Shown here: in pieces, positions 52,901 to 54,385 of the stretch | How positions within the stretch are numbered: position 1 is the first letter of the stretch | Layout of the letters: each line of letters starts with the position of its first letter | NCBI GenBank assembly: GCA_947462335.1 | Contig: OX381708.1 | Coordinates: 682,001 to 746,000, forward strand | DNA from: Harmothoe impar | Taxonomy: Eukaryota; Annelida; Polychaeta; Phyllodocida; Polynoidae | Length of the DNA stretch: 64,000 bases | Direction: 5' to 3' | Translations under genes and position numbers: made by a program | The notes under the pieces: generated by a model | Databases searched by the model: none | The model's input: the letters and a program-made list of their open reading frames with translations, nothing else | What the model was told of the DNA's origin: nothing

Positions 52901-54385
52901 GAACATAGCACCAATCTAACAGGCATCACAATTTCAATGTGTTATCTAATAGGGAGATGGTAAGGAACATAGCACCAACTAAACAGGGATGAACACAAAG
53001 TTAAATAAGAGTGTATTACCTATATTATAAGGTTTTAGAGATGCAGTCTTGTTAGGAAGTCCCTACATATAACTGGTTATGGGCTACTTCTGTATTTGGT
53101 ATTACCGTAAATTCCCGCGTATAACCCGCATCTCGCGTATAACCCGCACCCCGAATTTGGGAGAAGTCTATAACCCGCAACTGGGGTCTTAAAATTGCGA
53201 TTTTAGTACTCTTCTATAGTTTCAAAAACCCTCGTATTACCCACACCTAGACTTTGAGAATATTGTATAACCCGCACTAGAGGTTTGGTTCGCGTATAAC
53301 CCGCGGGTTATACGCGGGAATTTACGGTACTAAGTAGTTTTTGGAGTTGAGCTCACATATATATATAACTGGTTATAAGCTAATTCTATCTGTGACTTCT
53401 GTAATTGATGCTTCTCATTGTGCAGGAGAAGGAGCAGATGCGGGACATGGCGTTGGCGCGGGAGGCAGAGGAGCGAGCTCAGAGGGAGGAGGAGATGAGA
53501 CAACGCGCTCAAAGAGAAGATGAGATGAGGCAAAGAGCTCAAAGAGAAGACGAGATGAGACAAAGAGCTCAGAGAGAGGATGAGATGAGGCAAAGAGCTC
53601 AGCGTGAAGAGGAGCTCCGGCAAAAAGACATCAACAGGAACGAGCACTACGGCTACGAGCCTGCATACCGGGCCCAGCCGGCCCCTCCCTCGCAGCCCCC
53701 ACCCCCTCAGCCCAGCTACCCGCCCCCCACGCCCCCCGAGCGCCGGTCCTCCTACGACATTGCCAACCTGCGTAACTCCATGGAGCGGTTTGACCCTGCG
53801 GTGCCGGGCGCTCCGTCCCAGACCCCGCCCCGCTCAGGCGGCAGCTCGGCCCTGCGGCAGGCGGAGACCCCGTCCAGCGCCAAGAAGAGCGTGTCCTTCA
53901 ACAGCAACCTGGCGGTGGAGATCAACGAGCAGCAGCGGCAGTACTCGACCTCCTCCGAGACCAGCCTGCCCGGCCACAACAACAACTACGTGTACCGCGG
54001 CAGCAGCAGCTCCAGCAGCTCCGACCCCCCGCCCACCCCCTTCACGCGCCCCAGCTACGGCCCCAACACCCCCAGCACCAACAACGAGGTGTTTGAGCAG
54101 CGCACCCCCACCAACCAGGGCCCCCCGGCCACCCTGGTGCCCGGCCCCACCCCCGGGGTGGTCGGGGCCCAGGAGGTGTACCGAGACCCCCGCGACAGGA
54201 TCGCAGCCAAGAAGGCGGCCGGCCAGAACAGCCGCAACCCGGGCCCCGAGAGGATGTCCTTCCGGGACAAGATGAGCATGTTTGCCAAGGAGGCCGGAGA
54301 GCAGCACACGCCCAAAGACAGACAGAAGACGTCGCGGGCGCAGCGAGTCATAGAGACAGACTTGAACGGGCAGTCAGTGGCATAG
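9761..54385 (+). CDS. AFDN: Afadin (AF6/canoe) orthologue, 22 coding exons, 5' end outside window
   Basis: Afadin is a peripheral scaffold of adherens junctions. In the known family its RA domains bind Ras/Rap GTPases, its PDZ domain binds nectin tails and its C-terminal region binds F-actin. The conceptual protein follows vertebrate afadin from the RA2 start ([10 protein letters not shown]) to the C-terminus ([11 protein letters not shown]). Diagnostic stretches are [19 protein letters not shown] (FHA), [20 protein letters not shown] and [13 protein letters not shown] (DIL), and MGLSIVAAK with AAELMTRTG (PDZ). Coding exons are 9761-9918, 10533-10617, 14894-15043, 16217-16518, 16774-16913, 17297-17379, 19393-19598, 20518-20749, 21516-21548, 23844-24109, 25937-26279, 26698-26771, 33770-33904, 35789-35928, 42788-42906, 44131-44319, 45432-45593, 48241-50366, 51175-51296, 52237-52351, 52782-52895 and 53426-54385. 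Their phases chain without a break to 2,083 codons plus stop. The N-terminus with RA1 is missing, presumably upstream. Confidence 0.97.
10088..10273. mobile_element. Small inverted-repeat element (TACTGTA...TTTCGCG)
   Basis: The ends are TACTGTATATGTAGATATTT and a complementary AAATATCTACATTTACAGTA. The interior is rich in AAAATCGCGAAAATATG-type words. A degenerate relative lies at about 16928-17045. It has no coding capacity. Confidence 0.65.
10533..10617 (+). CDS. AFDN: Afadin exon: RA2 domain, part 2
   Basis: The exon lies between TTGTGTTTCAG and a gtacgt donor. Residues [20 protein letters not shown] and LMNHPPSK match the vertebrate ILDDDECPLQIF...SDK segment of RA2. It ends with one base of a split glycine codon, in phase with the exon at 14894. 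Confidence 0.96.
10618..11310 (+). repeat. Minisatellite built from exon-end plus donor of the RA2 exon
   Basis: The exon end CATGAACCACCCGCCCTCTA with AAAGgtacgt or AAAGgtaacc is repeated about 15 times. Short (~37 bp) units alternate with longer units that also include CCCCCTCGCTATCCTCATGA. Each unit thus carries a potential 5' splice site with its coding context. The array abuts the true donor at 10617. Confidence 0.93.
12060..12640 (+). repeat. Minisatellite, ~39-bp unit, about 14 copies
   Basis: The unit is CCCCCACTGCCTGCTTTCCT followed by ACCTCATAGATTCAGTCA, with few differences between copies. It lies in the intron between the second and third RA2 exons and shows no exon similarity. 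Confidence 0.95.
12641..14893. other. Rest of RA2 intron: A/G/C runs, GC-rich island, C-run array
   Basis: 12641-12830 is an A/T-run segment resembling 35990-36190. 13380-13700 has loosely repeated CACCATGATGGGTTGGGGTG words. 13710-13935 is an isolated GC-rich island listed separately. 14170-14275 is a small array of C-runs with ACACACACATG. 14389-14565 is a decayed copy of MITE family M1, ending in GAGAATTTACGGTA. I see nothing else here. Confidence 0.6.
13711..13940 (+). other. GC-rich island with Ser/Arg/Pro-rich open frame, possible exon
   Basis: Base composition jumps to that of the afadin exons. One frame (13697-14023) reads [20 protein letters not shown] and later [17 protein letters not shown]; another + frame and a - frame are also open. 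AG precedes the island (GTGTGAAG at about 13718) and CTCAgtacga follows it. Inclusion between the two RA2 exons would break that domain, so I do not add it to the gene model. It could be an exon of a nested transcript or a chance GC-rich stretch. Confidence 0.3.
14894..15043 (+). CDS. AFDN: Afadin exon: RA2 end and linker to FHA
   Basis: The exon lies between TTATTACAG and gtaagt. Residues [20 protein letters not shown] and [12 protein letters not shown] align with vertebrate GILVFQLKRRPPDHIPKK...LPYLVELSPG. A basic cluster follows the domain. It ends with one base of a split Asp codon. Confidence 0.96.
15044..15775 (+). repeat. Donor-spanning repeat of the pre-FHA exon, about 7 copies
   Basis: Exon-end sequence CCTTCTTGGTGGAGCTCAAT plus CCTGgtaagt recurs seven times or so after the genuine donor at 15043. 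Spacing is variable (60-130 bp) with GTATAAGGAT/GTGGGG filler. Most copies keep a perfect gtaagt. Confidence 0.92.
15776..15985. repeat. Dispersed 'GTCATGGAATTT' repeat
   Basis: Words such as GTCATGGAATTTTAAGCTGA recur here and at 17055-17200, 20280-20445 and 24455-24645. Two of these copies are bounded by CAGGGTTCCCA and GGGAACCCTG or a similar form. This is a dispersed non-coding repeat family with short inverted ends. Confidence 0.65.
16073..16145 (+). repeat. Single duplicated acceptor and exon start of the FHA exon
   Basis: ATGGCAGTGAGCCTCATAAA through CTTAACGTGACCGAGGTGTAG copies the first ~60 bases of the real exon at 16217. It then hits an in-frame TAG and returns to intron sequence. 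Confidence 0.9.
16217..16518 (+). CDS. AFDN: Afadin exon: FHA domain
   Basis: One exon encodes nearly the whole FHA domain: [20 protein letters not shown], then [40 protein letters not shown] and [10 protein letters not shown]. The vertebrate equivalents (TEVG, HHCDLTNMDGVVTVTP, GQRISETTMLQSGMKVQFG) align residue by residue. The family role is phosphopeptide-type or partner binding. The exon lies between GTTGCACAG and gtaagt, 100 codons after two split bases. Confidence 0.97.
16774..16913 (+). CDS. AFDN: Afadin exon: linker after FHA
   Basis: The correct frame starts AAG TTA CAC and reads [20 protein letters not shown] and [15 protein letters not shown], similar to the vertebrate QETTFDLGGDIHSG stretch. 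The longest + frame across this exon is a different, wrong one. It ends with two bases of a split Met codon at gtaagt. Confidence 0.9.
17297..17379 (+). CDS. AFDN: Afadin exon: linker before DIL
   Basis: The exon lies between GATGTTGCAG and gtaaga. It reads [20 protein letters not shown] and VLEFREE, matching vertebrate ELILPASIEFRESSED. The phase joins the neighbours exactly. Confidence 0.92.
17380..18309. other. Intron segment with mobile-element-like blocks
   Basis: 17450-17820 contains repeated and partly inverted GGCCAGCAGAAGGCCC and CCTCCTGCAGGA words and looks like a decayed element. 17890-18245 has weak inverted ends around CTGAATTCAGTCTTTGCAAA. No coding signal is visible. Confidence 0.5.
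18310..19392 (+). repeat. Acceptor-spanning minisatellite before the DIL exon, ~24 copies
   Basis: The ~46-bp unit contains TGTTATTAATGTTGTAG|GGGGCAGACTGTACAG and TTTATACATGATG. The real acceptor at 19392 is the last unit, TTATTAATGTTGTAG|GAGAGCAGACG. Each unit therefore offers a branchpoint-like TTAAT, a TGTAG acceptor and the first exon bases GCAGAC. Copies are over 95% alike by eye. Confidence 0.95.
19393..19598 (+). CDS. AFDN: Afadin exon: start of DIL region
   Basis: It encodes [20 protein letters not shown] and [20 protein letters not shown], aligning with vertebrate SFLSAIINYTNSSTVHFKLSPTYVLYMACRYVLS. It ends at a codon boundary before gtgagt. Confidence 0.96.
19617..20012 (+). repeat. 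AT-rich minisatellite (ATGATATATAATGCATGAA), ~20 copies
   Basis: Units of about 21-23 bp mix ATGATATATAATGCATAAA and ATGATATATGATGCATGAA. Open frames on the - strand rich in His-Tyr-Ile-Ser-Phe come from the repeat and are not genes. Intronic. Confidence 0.95.
20021..20151. mobile_element. 131-bp hairpin element
   Basis: AGTTAAACCACTGCCAGACC at the left matches the complement of GGTCTGGAGTGGTTTAACT at the right. The match continues inward through ACTGAGGATAATGCGACAGTC with very few differences, for about 45 bp per arm. It is a compact MITE-like inverted repeat sitting at the end of the AT-rich minisatellite. Confidence 0.85.
20518..20749 (+). CDS. AFDN: Afadin exon: DIL domain
   Basis: The residues include [40 protein letters not shown] and [15 protein letters not shown]. 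Vertebrate [17 protein letters not shown] and AFKYLVHCLQSELNNYMPAFLDD align. The DIL fold is shared with class V myosins. It ends with one base of a split Asp codon at gtacgt. Confidence 0.97.
20970..21010 (+). other. Candidate 41-nt poison exon
   Basis: The segment lies between TTACACACAG and a perfect gtaagt and would read [14 protein letters not shown] if spliced from the preceding exon. Its length is not a multiple of three. Inclusion, with or without the next 33-nt exon, leads to a TGA early in the DIL exon at 23844. It is left out of the main model. Confidence 0.4.
21516..21548 (+). CDS. AFDN: Afadin 33-nt exon in the DIL region
   Basis: The exon lies between TGTGTTACAG and CTCAgtaagt and reads [11 protein letters not shown] with split codons at both ends. 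It fits the acidic linker between AFLDD and DVLQVL. A near copy of its acceptor (GATGCAGGTACCCCATGTTG) precedes it at about 21421-21444. Confidence 0.8.
21549..23545. other. Intron with minor repeats
   Basis: 21550-21660 repeats CGTGTGTACCGCCCCTGTAC-like words. 22530-22600 is a C/T-rich CCCTCC repeat. 22900-23010 holds a G-run and C-rich words. No coding signal or known element is recognised in the remainder. Confidence 0.5.
23546..23770 (+). pseudogene. Two partial copies of the DIL exon
   Basis: Copy 1 (23546-23600) begins CCATGTCGCTCCTGAGATGG after an AG. Copy 2 (23677-23755) begins GTGATGTCCTACAAGTATTG after TGTACAG exactly like the true exon at 23844, and stays in frame through [17 protein letters not shown]. 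Both then run into unrelated sequence and an in-frame stop, with no donor. They are duplicated exon starts. Confidence 0.88.
23844..24109 (+). CDS. AFDN: Afadin exon: DIL domain core
   Basis: This is the most conserved exon. [20 protein letters not shown] and [18 protein letters not shown], then [19 protein letters not shown], are almost identical to vertebrate afadin. It lies between CCTGTACAG and gtatgt, 88 codons after two split bases. Confidence 0.98.
24455..24645. repeat. Dispersed 'GTCATGGAATTT' repeat copy
   Basis: It begins CAGGGTTCCCACAAGTCATG and ends in TTTTTGAACCCTG, with several ATGTCATGGAAT words inside. Same family as 15776-15985. Confidence 0.7.
24816..25722. mobile_element. 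907-bp DNA transposon-like element with TIR and target duplication
   Basis: It starts TAGGGTGGCCGGA and ends with the exact complement TCCGGCCACCCTA. CCTATCT stands directly outside both ends (24809-24815 and 25723-25729), a 7-bp target-site duplication. The interior has only short frames, so the element is non-autonomous. Confidence 0.85.
25787..25925 (+). pseudogene. Two partial copies of the late DIL exon start
   Basis: GCTGCCCACCTCCTCCAGTA at about 25789 follows a CCTACAG acceptor and continues through CAAGGCGTCTCAGGACATCA. A shorter copy stands at about 25881. Both mimic the true exon at 25937. Copy 1 has a TAG in the coding frame. A further fragment (CATCCATCAGCTCTCACA) lies at about 24784, on the far side of the inserted element. 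Confidence 0.88.
25937..26279 (+). CDS. AFDN: Afadin exon: end of DIL domain
   Basis: The exon lies between CATTACAG and gtaagt. [55 protein letters not shown] and [10 protein letters not shown] match vertebrates closely. It ends with one base of a split Gly codon. Confidence 0.98.
26355..26665 (-). mobile_element. LINE reverse-transcriptase fragment (decayed)
   Basis: On the - strand the motif [20 protein letters not shown] is followed, in the same frame after one TGA, by [19 protein letters not shown]. These are the canonical palm motifs of non-LTR retrotransposon reverse transcriptases. The catalytic FADD box is frame-shifted and lost (around 26370). The fragment stops within about 40 bp of the acceptor of the next afadin exon and is oriented opposite to the gene. 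Confidence 0.9.
26698..26771 (+). CDS. AFDN: Afadin exon between DIL and PDZ
   Basis: The exon lies between GTGTTGCAG and gtaagg. It reads [20 protein letters not shown] and EEPE, aligning with vertebrate CRLIPHTRSPGTWTIYFEGAD. It ends at a codon boundary, in phase with 33770. Confidence 0.92.
26775..27245 (+). repeat. Minisatellite after the exon donor, ~65-bp unit, 7 copies
   Basis: Units contain ATATAGAAGTAACCATCATG and TCTCAGTAGGAAGGAACAAA. The array starts immediately after the donor (GAGgtaaggacaggtctctcag) but does not appear to include exon sequence. Confidence 0.9.
27415..28135. mobile_element. ~720-bp foldback element
   Basis: Arms of roughly 230 bp are inverted copies. For example CAGCCCATGACGTCACCGTT at 27632 matches the complement near 27892-27911. 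Outer ends contain GGTTTGCATTTAAATGAATT and its counterpart near 28110. The centre includes TAGGGCACTTCAGTGG and no frame of note. Confidence 0.8.
28324..28450 (+). repeat. Dispersed repeat (TTGCTTGATCTGGTAC family), copy 2
   Basis: It shares GCGAGATAAGCACTGATACA, AATGGGTACAAGCTGTTACA and CAGGGAATTATC with 37789-37905, and the first part with 783-829 inverted. Confidence 0.7.
28905..28968 (+). repeat. CA microsatellite
   Basis: A nearly uninterrupted CA run of about 60 bases inside the pre-PDZ intron. Confidence 0.98.
29600..30145 (+). repeat. Minisatellite GTAGGACTGTCACGGCTTT, ~26 copies
   Basis: A 20-bp unit with CACGG/CACAG and GACTG/GACAG variants arranged in blocks, interspersed with longer ACCGGCTGTCACGG units. 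Confidence 0.96.
30525..30865 (+). repeat. Minisatellite CTGTCAGTGATGACCTTACA, ~16 copies
   Basis: A ~20-bp unit with variants GTTACAACTT and CCTTGCA. Intronic. Confidence 0.95.
31085..31455 (+). repeat. ~118-bp tandem repeat, 3-4 copies
   Basis: The unit contains GCAGCACTACTCAACTCTCT, GGTATAGAGCTGTCAACTAC and GGTGTAAAGGTCCTGCCACA. Confidence 0.93.
31580..31825 (+). repeat. ~115-bp tandem repeat, 2 copies
   Basis: Each copy contains GAGGAGACACTGACTG, TTCTCCCCCGG, GGTGCTAGTACAGCCTGTGT and TAGGGT. The second copy leads straight into the open frame beginning at 31846, so this could be part of a promoter or 5' leader. Confidence 0.85.
31846..32493 (+). CDS. Candidate alternative first exon or nested gene: Ala/His/Ser repeats plus basic domain
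   Basis: An open frame runs from 31780 to 32583. The ATG at 31846 has a strong start context (GGACCATGT). The first ~120 codons are [12 protein letters not shown] repeats from a 15-bp unit. The last ~80 codons are non-repetitive, GC-rich and exon-like: [53 protein letters not shown]. Composition drops to AT-rich exactly after CTGCTT, where gtcagt gives a donor at a codon boundary, in phase with the PDZ exon at 33770. It could be a first exon of a short PDZ isoform, a cassette exon or a separate gene. I do not recognise the domain. Confidence 0.45.
32494..33264. other. AT-rich intron segment
   Basis: 32560-32740 is rich in ACATACATA/ATATAAAGACATATAA words. Beyond that I see no feature until the tandem repeat at 33265. 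Confidence 0.5.
33265..33540 (+). repeat. ~78-bp tandem repeat, 4 copies
   Basis: The unit contains GGCCAGACTGGGGGAATGTA, TATACAACTAGTGCCTAATG and CTGAATGACACATGTA. Intronic. Confidence 0.95.
33770..33904 (+). CDS. AFDN: Afadin exon: PDZ domain, part 1
   Basis: The exon lies between GTGTTTCAG and gtgagt, 45 codons with codon-boundary ends. [20 protein letters not shown] and IVAAK match vertebrate [23 protein letters not shown]. The MGLSIV stretch holds the PDZ carboxylate-binding loop in its usual afadin form. The Gly/Pro-rich start ([13 protein letters not shown]) is lineage-specific. Confidence 0.95.
33965..34330 (+). repeat. Degenerate copies of the PDZ exon end and donor
   Basis: ACATGGGCCTGTTCATAGTC at 33983, CATGGGCCTGCTAATATAGT at 34053 and ACATGGGCCTGTCCATAGTC at 34280 echo the exon end ATGGGCCTCTCCATAGTC. 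The third copy is followed by an intact gtgagt like the real donor. Copies are more diverged than in the other introns. Confidence 0.8.
34331..35572. other. Intron, nothing recognised
   Basis: I see no exon, tandem array or clear mobile element here apart from short inverted words. The short open frames on both strands look random. Confidence 0.5.
35573..35646 (+). tRNA. tRNA-like sequence, probably pseudogene or SINE head
   Basis: The A box TAGCTCAGTTGGTAGAGC and B box GGTTCGAGTCC have the right spacing. A D stem (GCTC/GAGC), T stem (GTAGG/CCTGC) and acceptor stem (GGTGAAG/TTTCTCC, one T-T mismatch) form. The anticodon arm is irregular: GCAGG...TCTGA with an 8-nt loop and an unpaired closing base. 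No anticodon can be assigned safely. No TTTT terminator follows at once, although ATTTTT occurs 5 bp downstream. Confidence 0.5.
35789..35928 (+). CDS. AFDN: Afadin exon: PDZ domain, part 2
   Basis: [40 protein letters not shown] and E align with vertebrate GAGQDKLGIYVKSVVKGGAA...AAGDQLLSVDGRSLVGLSQE. The exon lies between TTGTGTAG and gtaagt and ends with two bases of a Lys codon. Confidence 0.98.
35929..36963. other. Start of the large PDZ intron
   Basis: 35990-36190 is an A/T-run segment resembling 12641-12790 and 42310-42630. 36490-36600 has two copies of CTCCTCAG-AGGAGATGACGTCC-like sequence. No coding evidence is seen. Confidence 0.5.
36964..37290. mobile_element. 327-bp element with CAGGGGTGTGAAATG inverted ends
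   Basis: The left end CAGGGGTGTGAAATG is mirrored by CATTTCACACCCCTG at the right. CAGGGGTG ends are typical of hAT-type DNA transposons and their deletion derivatives. I could not find a clean 8-bp target duplication. It is non-coding. Confidence 0.75.
37789..37910 (+). repeat. Dispersed repeat (TTGCTTGATCTGGTAAC family), copy 3
   Basis: It is about 85% alike with 28324-28450 by eye and begins ATTGCTTGATCTGGTAACCG. The sequence following to about 38090 contains further palindromic GCATGATG words. Confidence 0.7.
39046..41340 (+). CDS. Nested intronless 764-codon gene, SPR-repeat basic protein
   Basis: A single uninterrupted frame lies within the intron between the second and third PDZ exons, on the same strand. 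An in-frame TAA at 39028 and the ATG at 39046 (GACATGA context) define the start. The middle (about 39596-40060) is a 36-bp repeat encoding [12 protein letters not shown], about 13 copies. Flanks are non-repetitive and open for over 150 and 400 codons, which is unlikely by chance. The N-terminal third has [18 protein letters not shown] Ser-Pro motifs. Later come [12 protein letters not shown] repeats and an [20 protein letters not shown] stretch. The product would be very basic, disordered and rich in proline-directed phosphorylation sites. No known domain is seen. The antisense frames over the repeat are also open, so proof needs transcripts. Confidence 0.55.
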   Translation: MKLRKKKEDYQHAGWGQGHHALSLGDAGQGRVTESSPPRQGTSTNNTGPEQPSNSNTVPNGATSRGSPRSNMSQRRPISPGSPKSTRSQRKSKSPGSPKLSTSPGKLRVSRSARSLGTSKSPSSRKLTEGSQMSRSPITQRKSRSLWSPKSTRLPDTSSARMSSSFTRSPQPPMSLQSPTSPQPSRSVQPARSMQSPRSPQSARSMQSPRSPQPARSMQSPRSPQSTRSMQSPRSPQPARSMQSPRSLQSARSMQSPRSPQPARSMHSPRSPQPARSMQSPRSPQPARSMQSSRSPQPSRSMQSPRSPQPARSMQSPRSPQPARSMQSPRSPQLPRSTQFSPSTTGSVRSRRSLPSTTIRGKQRVSSRMLEWVKEGTPSIDNTGREVTPSIDNTGREATLRRDSRERETVQRESGRSTEWDHSYTRQEVRPMDQERRLTGQDHSYAKQERRPMSLEVRPTEREVRPISQEHGYTGQERWSTDREWMTRVTGGRAAGRNLCQPKLLPLTDTQSHNTRVPVTSTGYNTSFVTSPTHTTPWSSSADTRSQSSLQSPGRSAAVPNHSIQRQAHTTLSHDTTKHTVNTQSPGRTIPNQTPTTLSHNTAKPTPQSQGTARQQYSPRRAHADKQSHTRRPRPQSTGNLGDIDKVSSQSKELPMTKPHPLRVRSNSESATSPKEQLSYWESLPRQKNSKQQVHTGKQHVNSKQRVHAAGLQDSDQHVHTGIPQERTQKLSVKPVRNHSNRYFNVGMYLKSIVNRLSHYAGIQ
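41341..42787. other. End of large PDZ intron
   Basis: It contains several poly-C and poly-G runs (41683, 42002, 42041) and an A/T-run segment with inverted ends at about 42300-42630. An AATAAA at 42187 might serve the nested gene upstream, but it is 850 bp away. No exon is seen. Confidence 0.5.
42788..42906 (+). CDS. AFDN: Afadin exon: PDZ domain, part 3
   Basis: The exon lies between CTTGCAG and gtaggt. [20 protein letters not shown] and [20 protein letters not shown] match vertebrate [35 protein letters not shown]. It ends with one base of a split Gly codon. Confidence 0.98.
42940..43930 (+). repeat. Donor-spanning minisatellite of the last PDZ exon, ~9 good copies then decay
   Basis: The first copy (from 42953) carries about 60 exon bases from AAGCAGGGCACCATCTACCA on. 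Later units are shorter, CCCCTCACCTACCCTGCCTA plus GAGgtaggtctata. From 43510 to 43930 they become irregular (CACACTACCCAGAGG). The array begins right at the real donor. Confidence 0.93.
44131..44319 (+). CDS. AFDN: Afadin exon: linker after PDZ
   Basis: The exon lies between GGTTTCTAG and gtaaca. It reads [20 protein letters not shown] and [23 protein letters not shown] is shared with vertebrate GKPRPKSEGFELY. It ends with one base of a split codon. Confidence 0.9.
44320..45015 (+). repeat. Donor-spanning minisatellite, ~16 copies of ~43 bp
   Basis: Exon-end CCCAGTCCTCCCCCGCACTC with ACAGgtaac or ACAGgtcgg alternates with ATGTAGTCCAAGTAG. Two donor types are mixed along the array. The first unit is the true exon end. 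Confidence 0.95.
45150..45431 (+). repeat. Acceptor-spanning repeat before the next exon, 5 copies
   Basis: Units contain TTGGCTACTTTGCTCTGTTAAG|TAGGGGAGATAGACA in segments, then CGgtgagggatagag. Each copy carries an acceptor, about 17 exon-like bases and a gtgagg donor, so each looks like a miniature exon. The last copy continues into the real exon at 45432. Confidence 0.93.
45432..45593 (+). CDS. AFDN: Afadin exon: linker, part 2
   Basis: The acceptor is TCTGTTAAG; using the next AG (TAG) would give an immediate stop. It reads [40 protein letters not shown] and ILTAWR. No close vertebrate counterpart is remembered, but phase and composition fit. It ends CGCAgtgagt. Confidence 0.85.
45594..47969. 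other. Intron with several repeat families
   Basis: 45640-45770 and 47150-47210 share repeated TTGGGGTCTTTTTCTACATG. 46400-46915 is a ~60-bp repeat listed separately. 47320-47560 has irregular GGACAGTGTCGTTTAGTT words. No exon is visible. Confidence 0.55.
46400..46915 (+). repeat. ~60-bp tandem repeat (TTTGGCGAGAAAAAAGTTCA), ~9 copies
   Basis: Units combine TTTGGCGAGAAAAAAGTTCA, AAATCGCAAAAAAGTGAAAT and TTGCCTAAAAACCCC, increasingly diverged to the right. Confidence 0.93.
47970..48195. mobile_element. MITE family M1, complete copy (226 bp) next to the large exon
   Basis: It starts TACCGTAAAACCTCGCGTAT and ends with the exact complement (to CGAGGTTTTACGGTA). It holds six or so TATAAGCCGC boxes. 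Only 45 bp separate it from the acceptor of the 2.1-kb afadin exon, so it probably occupies the branchpoint neighbourhood. Confidence 0.92.
48241..50366 (+). CDS. AFDN: Afadin 2.1-kb exon: Pro/Gln-rich region and coiled-coil start
   Basis: The exon is 708 codons after two split bases. [20 protein letters not shown] corresponds to vertebrate TRSQEELRED. The middle is disordered: Pro/Gln/Gly-rich with AGPQHPQ and HQAGP repeats and a polyproline [10 protein letters not shown]. The end ([40 protein letters not shown], then an acidic [12 protein letters not shown]) matches the vertebrate helix plus acidic patch. Vertebrates split this region over several exons. Several shadow frames are open because of the high GC content. 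Confidence 0.95.
50367..50785 (+). repeat. Donor-spanning minisatellite of the large exon, ~8 copies
   Basis: Unit of ~55-60 bp: ATGATGACATCACAGACAGA plus CCCACAGTAAGTAACTCA and TAATACACACATAG. The real donor is CCCGCGgtaagt; most copies read CCCACAgtaagt. Confidence 0.95.
51175..51296 (+). CDS. AFDN: Afadin exon: coiled coil
   Basis: [20 protein letters not shown] and [14 protein letters not shown] form a charged helix. The exon lies between GTGTTTCAG and gtacgc. An intronic echo of the acceptor, TGTGTTTCAGGGCC, is at 51063-51076. Confidence 0.9.
51691..51714 (+). CDS. AFDN: Candidate 24-nt microexon in the coiled coil
   Basis: A strong pyrimidine tract and acceptor (TTTTGTTTACACCAG) and a perfect gtaagt flank 24 bases. 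Spliced in, the segment reads SSATYQYFM across the junctions and keeps the frame of both neighbouring exons (phase 2 on each side). It would interrupt the charged helix with an aromatic patch. It is not included in the main model. Confidence 0.5.
52237..52351 (+). CDS. AFDN: Afadin exon: coiled coil
   Basis: [20 protein letters not shown] and [15 protein letters not shown] continue the charged helix. The exon lies between CTACTCCAG and gtgagt. One intronic echo of its end (ACCAAACAACGAGTGAGTCT) follows at about 52410. Confidence 0.9.
52555..52781 (+). repeat. Two copies of the next exon's acceptor and start
   Basis: GACCTGCGAGAGCGACAGCG (52562) and GACCTGCGTGAGCGGCAGCG (52676, after TATTTCAG) repeat the first ~31 bases of the exon at 52782. 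Both are then followed by GTTAGGG. Confidence 0.92.
52782..52895 (+). CDS. AFDN: Afadin exon: coiled coil
   Basis: [20 protein letters not shown] and [18 protein letters not shown], 38 codons, phase 0 at both ends, between TTTTACAG and gtaagg. A donor echo (GAGATGGTAAGGAACATAGC) follows at 52954. Confidence 0.92.
53104..53329. mobile_element. MITE family M1, complete copy with TATAACCCGC boxes
   Basis: The ends TACCGTAAATTCCCGCG and CGCGGGAATTTACGGTA are perfect inverted repeats. Nearly every internal box reads TATAACCCGC where the other copies have TATAAGCCGC. It lies about 95 bp upstream of the last exon's acceptor. Confidence 0.92.
53426..54385 (+). CDS. AFDN: Afadin last coding exon: helix repeats and C-terminal tail
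   Basis: It starts [20 protein letters not shown] after CATTGTGCAG. Five tandem 10-residue [10 protein letters not shown] units follow (53479-53625), from a 30-bp coding repeat. Next comes a Pro-rich stretch ([16 protein letters not shown]). Towards the end, [12 protein letters not shown] and [20 protein letters not shown] match the conserved vertebrate afadin C-terminus (AKEK...ENLTFKERQRLFSQG). The stop TAG is at 54383. Confidence 0.95.
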   Translation, partial: EKEQMRDMALAREAEERAQREEEMRQRAQREDEMRQRAQREDEMRQRAQREDEMRQRAQREEELRQKDINRNEHYGYEPAYRAQPAPPSQPPPPQPSYPPPTPPERRSSYDIANLRNSMERFDPAVPGAPSQTPPRSGGSSALRQAETPSSAKKSVSFNSNLAVEINEQQRQYSTSSETSLPGHNNNYVYRGSSSSSSSDPPPTPFTRPSYGPNTPSTNNEVFEQRTPTNQGPPATLVPGPTPGVVGAQEVYRDPRDRIAAKKAAGQNSRNPGPERMSFRDKMSMFAKEAGEQHTPKDRQKTSRAQRVIETDLNGQSVA

